DNA from: Streptomyces shenzhenensis
GTDB taxonomy: Bacteria; Actinomycetota; Actinomycetes; Streptomycetales; Streptomycetaceae
Direction of reading: 5' to 3'
Assembly: GCF_003688995.1 (NCBI RefSeq)
Contig: NZ_PENI01000017.1
Location: forward strand, 62,001-126,000
Length of the DNA stretch: 64,000 nucleotides
Positions within the stretch are counted from its first letter, which is position 1; each line of letters opens with the position of its first letter. A program made the position numbers and the translations under genes. Below are positions 57,456 through 64,000 of this stretch, piece after piece. Below the pieces are notes generated by a model. It saw only the letters and a program-made list of their open reading frames with translations. It was not told the DNA's origin and did not search any database.

Positions 57456-58805
57456 ATGGCCACGAGAAACCGCACGCCCAACCTTGCCTTGGACAAGCTG
57501 CTTGAGCAGGCACGATGGACGCGCACACAACTGGCACAACAAGTCAACCGACTTGGTCCGCAAGCCGGGCTGCATCTCACCTACGACCGGACTGCCGTCG
57601 CACACTGGATTGCCGGTACGCCGCCAAAGCCTCAGGTCAGGCCCCTGATCCTCGAAGCCCTGTCCGCTCGTCTAGGGCGACCGGTGACCCACGAGGAGGC
57701 CGGTCTCCAGCCCGCCGGGTCCAGCGACGGTTCTCAACCAGTCGACACTGTTGAGGAGTTGATCGACCTAGGAAGGGCGGATATGGATCCATCCCGTCGC
57801 GGAGTCCTGGCCGCGACTCTCTTCTCAGCAGCGCTGTCCGTGCCGGCGTTCCAGCAGACCGCACGGGCCGCCGAAAGTCCGGTCACGCCGGGCAAGGCGA
57901 CGATCCGGATCGGTGCATCCCAAGTCGCCTCCGTGCGGTCCATGACAGCGAGAATCGCGGACATTCTCGACGAGTTCGGCGCAGGCCACGCCCGCCCCAT
58001 GGCCGCCGCCTTCCTCGTCAACACCGTGGGCCCGTGGCTGCGGGCGCAGGCCTCCGAGCCGGTCAAGCGGGACATGCTCGCCGCCGCGTCCGACCTCACG
58101 TACCTGACGGGCTGGATGGCCATGTACGAGAAGGCTCACGGTCTGGGACAGACCTACTACGTCAAGGCACTCAAACTCGCTGACGAAGCCGGCGATCACG
58201 TCACCTACTGCCGCACGCTGCGCGGCATGTCCCTGCAAGCGTCGAATCTCGGACGCGGGCAGACGGCGCTCGATCTGGCGAACTCTGCGGCCGAGGCGGC
58301 GCCGACCGCCGGTCCTCGTCTGGTCGCGTTCCTGCGTGGACAGCAGGCCCACGCGGCATCCATGGTCGGCGACCGGCACCGGGCCCACACCCGCCTACGC
58401 GAAGCCGAGACAGCGCTGAGCAAAGCCGACAACCGGCGCGACGCAATCGGCGGTTACGACCGGACCGCCTATCTCTTCCACGTCTCCCACGTGCTGGTGG
58501 AAGAGGGTGATCTCTCCGGCAGCATCAACGCGATGAAGCAGTCCATCCGGCTCCAGCCGGCCCAGGAGCGACAGGGCCGCGTTCACGCCTACGCGGTACT
58601 CGCCCAACGGCAGCTCCGGTACGGGCACCTGGACGCCGCATGCCAGTCCTGGAGCCGCTTCCTCGACGAGTACGAACACGTCTCGTCCATCCGCGGTGAC
58701 GACCACTTCGCCACCCTGCGCACGGACCTCGCCCCTTACGCCAAGTCCCGTGCGGTGAAAGAACTCGCCGGCCGAGTGCGAGAAGTCGCAGCGGCCAAGG
58801 CCTGA
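57456..58805 (+). CDS. NsdA-like helix-turn-helix/TPR regulator
   Basis: 449 residues. N-terminal helix-turn-helix: LALDKLLEQARWTRTQLAQQ, LTYDRTAVAHWIAGTPPKPQ and RPLILEALSARLGRPVTHEE. Then a PSRRGVLAATLFSAALSVPA linker and TPR-like repeats (ALKLADEAGDHVTYCRTLRG, RGQTALDLANSAAEAAPTAG, HTRLREAETALSKADNRRDA). Same architecture as the protein at 29.1 kb, so a paralogue of NsdA-type repressors of development and secondary metabolism. ATG 57456 starts just after a GGGAG-like site. It lies in the accessory island, downstream of an inverted repeat that could be its operator. Confidence 0.85.
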   Translation: MATRNRTPNLALDKLLEQARWTRTQLAQQVNRLGPQAGLHLTYDRTAVAHWIAGTPPKPQVRPLILEALSARLGRPVTHEEAGLQPAGSSDGSQPVDTVEELIDLGRADMDPSRRGVLAATLFSAALSVPAFQQTARAAESPVTPGKATIRIGASQVASVRSMTARIADILDEFGAGHARPMAAAFLVNTVGPWLRAQASEPVKRDMLAAASDLTYLTGWMAMYEKAHGLGQTYYVKALKLADEAGDHVTYCRTLRGMSLQASNLGRGQTALDLANSAAEAAPTAGPRLVAFLRGQQAHAASMVGDRHRAHTRLREAETALSKADNRRDAIGGYDRTAYLFHVSHVLVEEGDLSGSINAMKQSIRLQPAQERQGRVHAYAVLAQRQLRYGHLDAACQSWSRFLDEYEHVSSIRGDDHFATLRTDLAPYAKSRAVKELAGRVREVAAAKA

Positions 58806-58815
58806 ACGAGGGACG

Positions 58816-59301
58816 CCTTCGGGGAAGCTGTCGGCAAGCCCCGGAGGCAGCACGATCCACGACACGGTGGGCGGCGAGTTCGGTTTCACCGCCGAGCGAC
58901 TGGCCATGTCCAACAGCACCACCGCGCTCATCGTCGGCGACAGCGATCAGGCCGAGGCCGCCGCCCACCAGGCCCTCGCCCTCCTCGGCCGGCGGACACC
59001 GGATGCACAGTCCGCGCATGTCCGGGGCGGCGCCTCGGCCGACTTGGCCATGGCCCGCCTCCTGGCCGATGACGTGGAGGGCGCCGCGGAAGCGCTCGCC
59101 CCGGTGTGGGAGATCCCGAGCGACCAGCGGATGACGGGCATCGTGGTCCGTACCGCCCGCGTCCACCGCCACCTGTCGCGCCCGGCGTACCACGGCGCGC
59201 AGCTCGCCGGGCAGATCCGGGAACGGATCGAGGACTTCAACCGGGTCTCCCCGCCGCATCAGATCGGCCCGCACGTCGGGCTGCTCGCCCTCGAAGCCTG
59301 A
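58816..59301 (+). pseudogene. C-terminal fragment of XRE-TPR regulator
   Basis: From about 58852 the frame reads TIHDTVGGEFGFTAERLAMS, then AEAAAHQALALLGRRTPDAQ, MARLLADDVEGAAEALAPVW and RVHRHLSRPAYHGAQLAGQI, TPR helices of the kind found at the C-terminus of helix-turn-helix/TPR regulators. A GTG at 58867 could start a 144-residue product, but the DNA-binding half is absent and the repeat begins in mid-helix, so it is read as a gene remnant. Its stop is 1 bp from the convergent epimerase end. Confidence 0.6.
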
Positions 59302-60252
59302 TCACAGGGCGGCCAGGGCGTCCCGGGCCAGCCACGCCCACGTGTCCCTGATCGTCTCAGCGATCGGCCGGCACCGCAGGCCCGCCGCAACAGCCCTCGC
59401 CGAGTCCACCGACCAGACGCCGGCGTGCGTGCGCCACAGCGGCAGTTCCGTCCACTGCTTCACGCCCTGTTCGATCAGGACCTCGGGCGTCACCCACACC
59501 GGCGTTCCGGTGCTGTCCGTCACCGCCAAGCACTCGCCGAGGAAGCCGTCGAAGGTGATCCCCTCCGGGTGGGTGACGTTGTAGCCGCCGCTCGTCGAGC
59601 TCGCGGCCTGGTCCAGCGCGAACTCCGCGACGTCCCGCACGTCTACGGGCTGGATGTGCTGCCCCGCCGGGGCCGGGGCCACGATGCGCCCGCCGCGTTC
59701 GGCACGGCTCAGCCACCAAGGAAGGCGGCCGACGTACTCCCCGGGGCCGAGGATCACGCCGGGCCGCAGGAAGACCGCAGCCTTCCCGAACACCTCCGTC
59801 ACCGCGCGTTCGCCGCCGGCCTTCTGGAACCCGTAGACGGTGGGACTGCCGTCCACGCCCGTGTACCCGTACGTCTCGTCCGCGTCCGCCGGACACACCA
59901 GCAGCGACGAGGCATCCGTCAACTGCCGGTGAGGCCAGCCCTCGTAGACGGACACGGTGGAGATGTGAACCCATCGCTGTGCCGCGCCCCGGAGGGCGGT
60001 GGTGGAGAGCAGGACGTCACGCGGCGCCAAGTCGGAGCTGGACGTGTCGATCACGGCATCCCACGGGCCGTGTGCGGCGAGCCGGTCCAGGTCCTCCCGG
60101 ACCGTACGGTCACCGTGGACCGGTCGGACTCCTTCGACGTCCGGGCCGGATCGTCCACGGTTGAACGTGGTGACGGCCCACTCCCTCGCGAGCGCTTGCT
60201 CTGCAATGGCCTTGCCCAGGAACCATGTTCCGCCGATCACCAGAATGCGCAT
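59302..60252 (-). CDS. NAD-dependent epimerase/dehydratase family protein
   Basis: 316 residues of the extended SDR family: RILVIGGTWFLGKAIAEQAL at the N-terminus gives the GxxGxxG nucleotide site, HISTVSVYEGWPHRQLTDAS the Ser of the active site, and TVYGFQKAGGERAVTEVFGK the YxxxK. The C-terminus (LRCRPIAETIRDTWAWLARD) is typical of isoflavone-reductase/epimerase relatives of actinomycetes that recur in secondary metabolism and detoxification. Substrate not predictable. ATG 60252 lies at the right edge of the island, less than 50 bp from the DUF397 remnant. Confidence 0.88.
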   Translation of the reverse strand: MRILVIGGTWFLGKAIAEQALAREWAVTTFNRGRSGPDVEGVRPVHGDRTVREDLDRLAAHGPWDAVIDTSSSDLAPRDVLLSTTALRGAAQRWVHISTVSVYEGWPHRQLTDASSLLVCPADADETYGYTGVDGSPTVYGFQKAGGERAVTEVFGKAAVFLRPGVILGPGEYVGRLPWWLSRAERGGRIVAPAPAGQHIQPVDVRDVAEFALDQAASSTSGGYNVTHPEGITFDGFLGECLAVTDSTGTPVWVTPEVLIEQGVKQWTELPLWRTHAGVWSVDSARAVAAGLRCRPIAETIRDTWAWLARDALAAL

Positions 60253-60299
60253 GGCCCCGATCCTGCCGTCACAGGGCCAGGCGGGGGAAGCGCCGCCCC

Positions 60300-60449
60300 G
60301 GATACAGCGGCGACACCGGCGGTGATTGTGTAGAGGTCGCCGACCTCGCCCCCCGCATAGCCGTCCGTGACTCCAAGCAGGCCGCCGGGCCCCACGTGGT
60401 CTTCTCCCCCGCCGCCTGGGGCGACTTTCTCGACCACGCCACGCAGTGA
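60300..60449 (+). pseudogene. DUF397 protein remnant
   Basis: From codon 60303 the frame reads YSGDTGGDCVEVADLAPRIA and VRDSKQAAGPHVVFSPAAWG, the complete DUF397 core, ending DFLDHATQ. The conserved N-terminal W-R/F-K-S-S segment before YSG is missing; upstream codons belong to other sequence. DUF397 proteins partner XRE/DUF5753 regulators. With the truncated DUF5753 gene at 49.4 kb in the same orientation, it marks the right edge of an insertion. Confidence 0.75.
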
Positions 60450-60456
60450 TCGCGCG

Positions 60457-61413
60457 TCAGGCCGGTGGGAGTTCTGGTTTTGCCTTGCCGCGGCCCACCT
60501 GGGTGCGTACCGCGCCCATGCTGGCCGCGATGACCAGGGCGATGGCCAGGGACTGCGTCAGCGACAGGGCCTGGCCGAGGATCAGGAAGCCCGCGGTGGC
60601 GGCGAGGGCCGGTTCCAGGCTCATGAGGACGGCGAAGGTGGAGGCGGGCATGCGGCGCAGGGCGAGGAGTTCGAGGGTGTAGGGCAGGACGGAGGAGAGC
60701 ACCGCCACTGCCGAGCCCAGCGCCACGGTGGTCGGGTCCAGCAGCTTGCCGCCCGACTCGGCGATCCCGAGCGGCAGGAACACCAGCGCCGCCACCGCCA
60801 TGGCCAGCGCCAGCCCGTCGGCCTGCGGGAAGCGGCGCCCCGTACGGGCGCTGAAGACGATGTACGTCGCCCACATCGCCCCCGCCCCGAGCGCAAAGGC
60901 GACGCCCGCCGGGTCGAGGTCGGTGAAGCCCCCGCCGCCCAGCAGGAAGACACCGGCCAGCGCGAGGGCCGCCCAGACGGCGTTGACCGCCCGGCGGGAG
61001 GCCAGCACCGACAGCGCGAGCGGGCCCAGCACCTCCAGTGTGACCGCGGCGCCCAGCGGGATGCGGTCGGCCGCCTGGTAGAACAGGCCGTTCATCGCGG
61101 CCATGGTGACACCGAAGACGATCACCGTGCCCCAGTCGGTGCGCGAGTGGCCGCGCAGCCGGGGCCGGCACACCAGGAGCAGGACCACGGCCGCCGCGAA
61201 CAGCCGCAGCGTCACGACGCCGAGGGCGCCCGCGCGTGGCATCAGGGTCACGGCGAGCGCCGCGCCGAACTGGACCGAGATGCCGCCGGACAGGACGAGC
61301 CCGACCGGCCCAAGCCCGCCGAACCGGCGCGGTGCGGCGCCCTGCGCGGGCGTGGCACCGGGCGGGGCGGTGGTCGAGGAGGGCGACGGCGTGGAGGCAC
61401 TGCGGGTGGTCAC
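60457..61413 (-). CDS. EamA family transporter
   Basis: 318 residues with ten predicted membrane helices in two EamA repeats (ISVQFGAALAVTLMPRAGAL, AVNAVWAALALAGVFLLGGG, GVAFALGAGAMWATYIVFSA, LSSVLPYTLELLALRRMPAS and FAVLMSLEPALAATAGFLIL). The PASTFAVLMSLEPALAA segment resembles RhtA-type threonine/homoserine exporters. About 25 Ser/Pro/Ala residues precede the first helix. The GTG start at 61413 has no strong ribosome site. It lies between the DUF397 remnant and the phosphoesterase and is core-like. Confidence 0.88.
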   Translation of the reverse strand: MTTRSASTPSPSSTTAPPGATPAQGAAPRRFGGLGPVGLVLSGGISVQFGAALAVTLMPRAGALGVVTLRLFAAAVVLLLVCRPRLRGHSRTDWGTVIVFGVTMAAMNGLFYQAADRIPLGAAVTLEVLGPLALSVLASRRAVNAVWAALALAGVFLLGGGGFTDLDPAGVAFALGAGAMWATYIVFSARTGRRFPQADGLALAMAVAALVFLPLGIAESGGKLLDPTTVALGSAVAVLSSVLPYTLELLALRRMPASTFAVLMSLEPALAATAGFLILGQALSLTQSLAIALVIAASMGAVRTQVGRGKAKPELPPA

Positions 61414-61566
61414 GGGCGGTCCAGGGGATCGATCAGGGGGCGTTCATCACGATGTACTTCCAAGTCCAGAGTAATTGACTCCCGTCAGGGGTGTGAACCC
61501 CCTACACCACTGTCCTGGATCCTGAGACACACCGTGCTCGCCGTACGGCCGAACCCGTCGGCGGTT

Positions 61567-62322
61567 TCAGCTCCGCCCGTCCCGCGGTCCGAATTGCTCC
61601 AGTACCTCGGCGTCCGTGGCCCGCGCGTGCAGGAAGTAGTCGGCCCATGCGGCGATGTCCGGGTAGGCGCACTCCGCGACGAGGCAGGCGACGGCGGCCG
61701 GGATGTCGTACGGCGTGACGCGCAGGTCGGCGCCGGGGCCGAGGAGGCACCAGTGGGCGCCGGGCCGTCCGTACGGCATGCCGACGCTGCCGGGGTTGAC
61801 GACGAGGCGGCCGTGGGCCAGCCGGACGTAGGGCATATGGGTGTGGCCGCAGACGACGGTACGGACGCCGGGGTCGAGGCCGGTGAAGACCTCCGCCCAG
61901 CGGCCGGGCCGGGAGTCGACGAGCACGACCTCCTCGTCGTCGCGGGGCGTGGCATGGCAGAACAGCACCGGGCCGAGGCCGGTGACGTCGAGGGTCAGGG
62001 ACTTCGGCAGGGAGGCCAGCAGGTCGACCTGGTCGGCGCGGAGGGCTCCGGCCGCGAACGGGGCGATGGGGTCCGGGATGCCGTCGCGTTCGCCCCGCCG
62101 GAACTCGACCAGTTCGCGGTCCGCGTTGCCCGCCACCCACAGCACCCGGTCGCCCTGCGCCCGCAGCAGGTCGATCACCTCGGCCGGCTGCGGTCCCGCC
62201 GCGATGTCGCCGGTGAGCACGATCCGGTCGGCGGCGGCCACATCGGGCTCGGCGAGGACGGCTTCCAGGGCCGGGAGCACCCCGTGGATGTCCGAGAGCA
62301 CGGCAATTCGGTCGAACGGCAT
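61567..62322 (-). CDS. metallophosphoesterase (YfcE-like)
   Basis: 251 residues of the calcineurin-like phosphoesterase family with all metal motifs: DIHG in VLSDIHGVLPALEAVL, GDIAAGP, GNAD, and H-residues in CHATPRD and CGHTHMP with NPGSVGMPYG. The YfcE/MJ0936 pattern is that of a single-domain phosphodiesterase binding two divalent metals. GGAG lies 9 nt before ATG 62322. The upstream oxidoreductase gene ends 4 bp before it, so the two share a transcript. Natural substrate unknown. Confidence 0.92.
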   Translation of the reverse strand: MPFDRIAVLSDIHGVLPALEAVLAEPDVAAADRIVLTGDIAAGPQPAEVIDLLRAQGDRVLWVAGNADRELVEFRRGERDGIPDPIAPFAAGALRADQVDLLASLPKSLTLDVTGLGPVLFCHATPRDDEEVVLVDSRPGRWAEVFTGLDPGVRTVVCGHTHMPYVRLAHGRLVVNPGSVGMPYGRPGAHWCLLGPGADLRVTPYDIPAAVACLVAECAYPDIAAWADYFLHARATDAEVLEQFGPRDGRS

Positions 62323-62326
62323 GCGT

Positions 62327-64000
62327 TCAGTCTCCTAGTGCCTCCGTCAGCGCCTCCGCCAGTGTCTCCGCCAGGTGTCGGCCCCTGACCCCGGCCAGTT
62401 GCTCCAACTGGGTGCGGCAGGAGAAGCCGTCGGCCAGGATCACCGTTCCCTCGGGGGCCTCGCGTACGGAGGGCAGCAGCTGTTCCTCCGCGCAGGCGAC
62501 GGAGATCGGGTAATGGCCCTTCTCGAAGCCGAAGTTGCCCGCCAGACCGCAGCAGCCGCCGCTGAGTTCCCCGGTCAGGCCGGCGGCCGCGCGCAGCCGC
62601 CGCTCGGCCGCGTCGCCGAGCACCGCATGCTGGTGGCAGTGGGTCTGGCCGGCCACGGGCCGGTCCACCGCGGGCGGGGTCCAGTGGGGCGCGTACCGCT
62701 CCAGTGCCTCGGCGAAGGTGACGACCGCCGCCGCCAGCCGGGCCGCGCGCGGGTCGTCGTGGAGCAGTTCGGGCAGATCGGTACGGAGGGCGGCGGCACA
62801 GCTGGGTTCCAGGACGACGACGGGGACCCCGGCCCGCAGGACCGGCTCCATCAGGTCCAGGGTGCGGCGCAGCACCGCGCGGGCCCGGTCGAGCTGGCCC
62901 GTGGAGACATAGGTGAGCCCGCAGCAGACCCGGCCGCGGCCCCGGAGGATCGCGAGCGGGTTCAGGAAGGCCGAGCTGCCGCCGCCCACCGGGGGCGCCG
63001 CCAGGTGCAGAGTCGGCGGGAGGGCCACGCGGAGTCCGGCGGCCTCCAGTACGCGGACGGCCGCCCGCCCCACCGAGGGCGAGAAGTGCTCGGTGAAGGT
63101 GTCCGGCCACAGCACGACGAGGTCTCCGCCGTCCGCCGGGGGCTGCTCGTGCCGCCGCCACCAGCGTCCGAACGTCTCCCCGGCCAGCCGCGGCAGCTCC
63201 CGCTCGGGTGCGACCCCGGCCGCCCGCTTCGCCAGGCGCGCCAGGGGCCGTACGGCGGCGAGCGCGTTGACCGCGGCGGCCGTACGGGTGCGCGCCACCC
63301 AGCGCAGCCACACCGGCAGCCGGCCCATCGTGTAGTGGGCCGCCGGGCGCCGCCGCCCCGCGTAGTGGTGGTGCAGGAACTCGGCCTTGTAGGTGGCCAT
63401 GTCGACCTCGACCGGACAGTCGGAGCGGCAGCCCTTGCAGGACAGACACAGGTCCAGCGCGTCCCGGACCTCGGTCGAGCGCCAGCCGTCCGTCACCAGT
63501 TCGCCGGCGAGCATCTCGTGCAGCAGCCGGGCGCGCCCGCGCGTGGAGTGCGCCTCCTCGCCCGTCGCCCGGAAGGAGGGGCACATGACGGAGGAGCCGG
63601 ACGCCGTCGTCGTACGGCACTTGGCGACGCCGACGCAGCGGCGGACGGCCGCCGAGAAGTCGCCGCCGTCGCCGGGGTAGCCGAAGGCGACCGGGACGGG
63701 TTCGCGGGGCAGGACGGAGAAGCGGAGGTTCGCGTCGAGGGGGGCGGGGCGGACCAGCATGCCGGGGTTGAGCAGGCCGTCGGGGTCCCATACCGCCTTG
63801 GCCCGCTCGAAGAGGCCGACGAGCCGCGGGCCGTACATCTTCGGGAGGAGTTCGGCCCGCGCCTGACCGTCCCCGTGCTCCCCGGACAGCGCGCCGCCGT
63901 GCGCCACCACCAGGTCGGCGATCTCCTCGGAGAACCGCCGGAAGCGGCCGATGCCGGCCTCGGTCAGCAGGTCGAAGTCGATACGGACGTGGATGCAGCC
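62327..64000 (-). CDS. FAD-binding/(Fe-S) oxidoreductase, 5' end missing
   Basis: At least 557 residues, running off the right edge. The N-terminal visible part ends an FAD-linked oxidase domain (GGALSGEHGDGQARAELLP, KAVWDPDGLLNPGMLV). Two 4Fe-4S ferredoxin motifs follow (CVGVAKC...MCPS and CLSCKGCRSDCPVEVDM), then the CCG/heterodisulfide reductase-like domain (VVLEPSCAAALRTDLP, GCCGLAGNFGFEKGHYPISV). This is the architecture of GlcD/D-lactate dehydrogenase fusion proteins of actinomycetes, which oxidise D-2-hydroxy acids and pass electrons to the chain. It is upstream of and coupled to the phosphoesterase gene. Confidence 0.92.
   Translation of the reverse strand, partial: GCIHVRIDFDLLTEAGIGRFRRFSEEIADLVVAHGGALSGEHGDGQARAELLPKMYGPRLVGLFERAKAVWDPDGLLNPGMLVRPAPLDANLRFSVLPREPVPVAFGYPGDGGDFSAAVRRCVGVAKCRTTTASGSSVMCPSFRATGEEAHSTRGRARLLHEMLAGELVTDGWRSTEVRDALDLCLSCKGCRSDCPVEVDMATYKAEFLHHHYAGRRRPAAHYTMGRLPVWLRWVARTRTAAAVNALAAVRPLARLAKRAAGVAPERELPRLAGETFGRWWRRHEQPPADGGDLVVLWPDTFTEHFSPSVGRAAVRVLEAAGLRVALPPTLHLAAPPVGGGSSAFLNPLAILRGRGRVCCGLTYVSTGQLDRARAVLRRTLDLMEPVLRAGVPVVVLEPSCAAALRTDLPELLHDDPRAARLAAAVVTFAEALERYAPHWTPPAVDRPVAGQTHCHQHAVLGDAAERRLRAAAGLTGELSGGCCGLAGNFGFEKGHYPISVACAEEQLLPSVREAPEGTVILADGFSCRTQLEQLAGVRGRHLAETLAEALTEALGD

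Larger units (their letters stand above)
49799..60300. mobile_element. inferred 10.5-kb accessory island
   Basis: The left edge cuts an XRE/DUF5753 gene and the right edge cuts a DUF397 gene in the same orientation; these two normally lie side by side, so the DNA between looks inserted. An 8-bp word, CAGGGCCA, occurs at both edges (49798-49805 and 60272-60279) but is too short to be decisive. Inside are broken genes, regulators and a five-gene operon with lower GC at wobble positions in parts. No integrase or transposase was found. Confidence 0.5.

Overview
The window is high-GC actinobacterial DNA and almost certainly a Streptomyces chromosome. Third codon positions are nearly all G/C, GTG starts and 4-bp ATGA/GTGA gene overlaps are common, and several genus hallmarks are present: a DmdR-type iron regulator, NsdA-like regulators, RsbW-like ATPases with a STAS antagonist, DUF397/DUF5753 regulators and the familiar short intergenic hairpin repeats. 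Gene order from about 20 to 49 kb matches, from memory, the S. coelicolor region around SCO4380 to SCO4411, read mostly in the opposite direction. No tRNA, rRNA or CRISPR array was seen.

Region 1 (0.9-20.9 kb) is a catabolic cluster for an unidentified carboxylic acid. It has an NDP-forming and an AMP-forming acyl-CoA synthetase, three acyl-CoA dehydrogenases (two of them translationally coupled, like the heteromeric enzymes of steroid side-chain degradation), an enoyl-CoA hydratase, an SDR, a zinc alcohol dehydrogenase, a kynurenine-formamidase-like cyclase, an ACMSD-type amidohydrolase and a flavin reductase. Four intergenic regions of this cluster carry a shared 15-bp palindrome of the form CTGAyGGnCCrTCAG or a relative. 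This suggests one TetR-type regulon whose regulator lies outside the window. Embedded in the region are a MITE, an EamA transporter with a helical tail, an MFS/GlxA-type pair and a 108-bp tandem repeat array.

Region 2 (21-41.4 kb) is conserved core. It holds an EF-hand protein, a STAS protein, an ECF-type sigma factor with a coupled zinc-finger/MDMPI partner, purU, a SCO4402-like protein, a solute-binding lipoprotein, a proline-rich membrane protein, an NsdA-like regulator, a primase-polymerase, an ABC exporter, an alpha/beta hydrolase lacking its serine, dmdR1, nagS with a DasR-like site in its promoter, a PAS/GAF protein, a small transcript with a 12-codon ORF, pdxH and a citrate synthase.

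Region 3 (41.4-49.2 kb) is a minus-strand atu/liu-like operon: AtuA, acyl-CoA carboxylase beta and alpha, acyl-CoA dehydrogenase, enoyl-CoA hydratase and TetR. Two further genes that normally belong here, a 4-coumarate-CoA ligase and a TIGR03084 protein, appear to have been reduced by clean internal deletions to 27- and 36-codon scars that keep the translational coupling.

Region 4 (about 49.8-60.3 kb) is an accessory island. Its left edge cuts an XRE/DUF5753 regulator and its right edge cuts a DUF397 gene, which normally sit side by side, so the island seems to have landed in such a pair. It carries broken genes (WbqC-like, XRE-TPR, a radical SAM fragment) and an intact five-gene coupled operon: recombinase-like protein, RsbW-like ATPase, unknown protein, SAHH-like dehydrogenase and Nudix hydrolase. 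This operon is the best candidate in the window for an undescribed system. The window ends in ordinary genes: an EamA transporter, a phosphoesterase and a partial FAD/Fe-S oxidoreductase.
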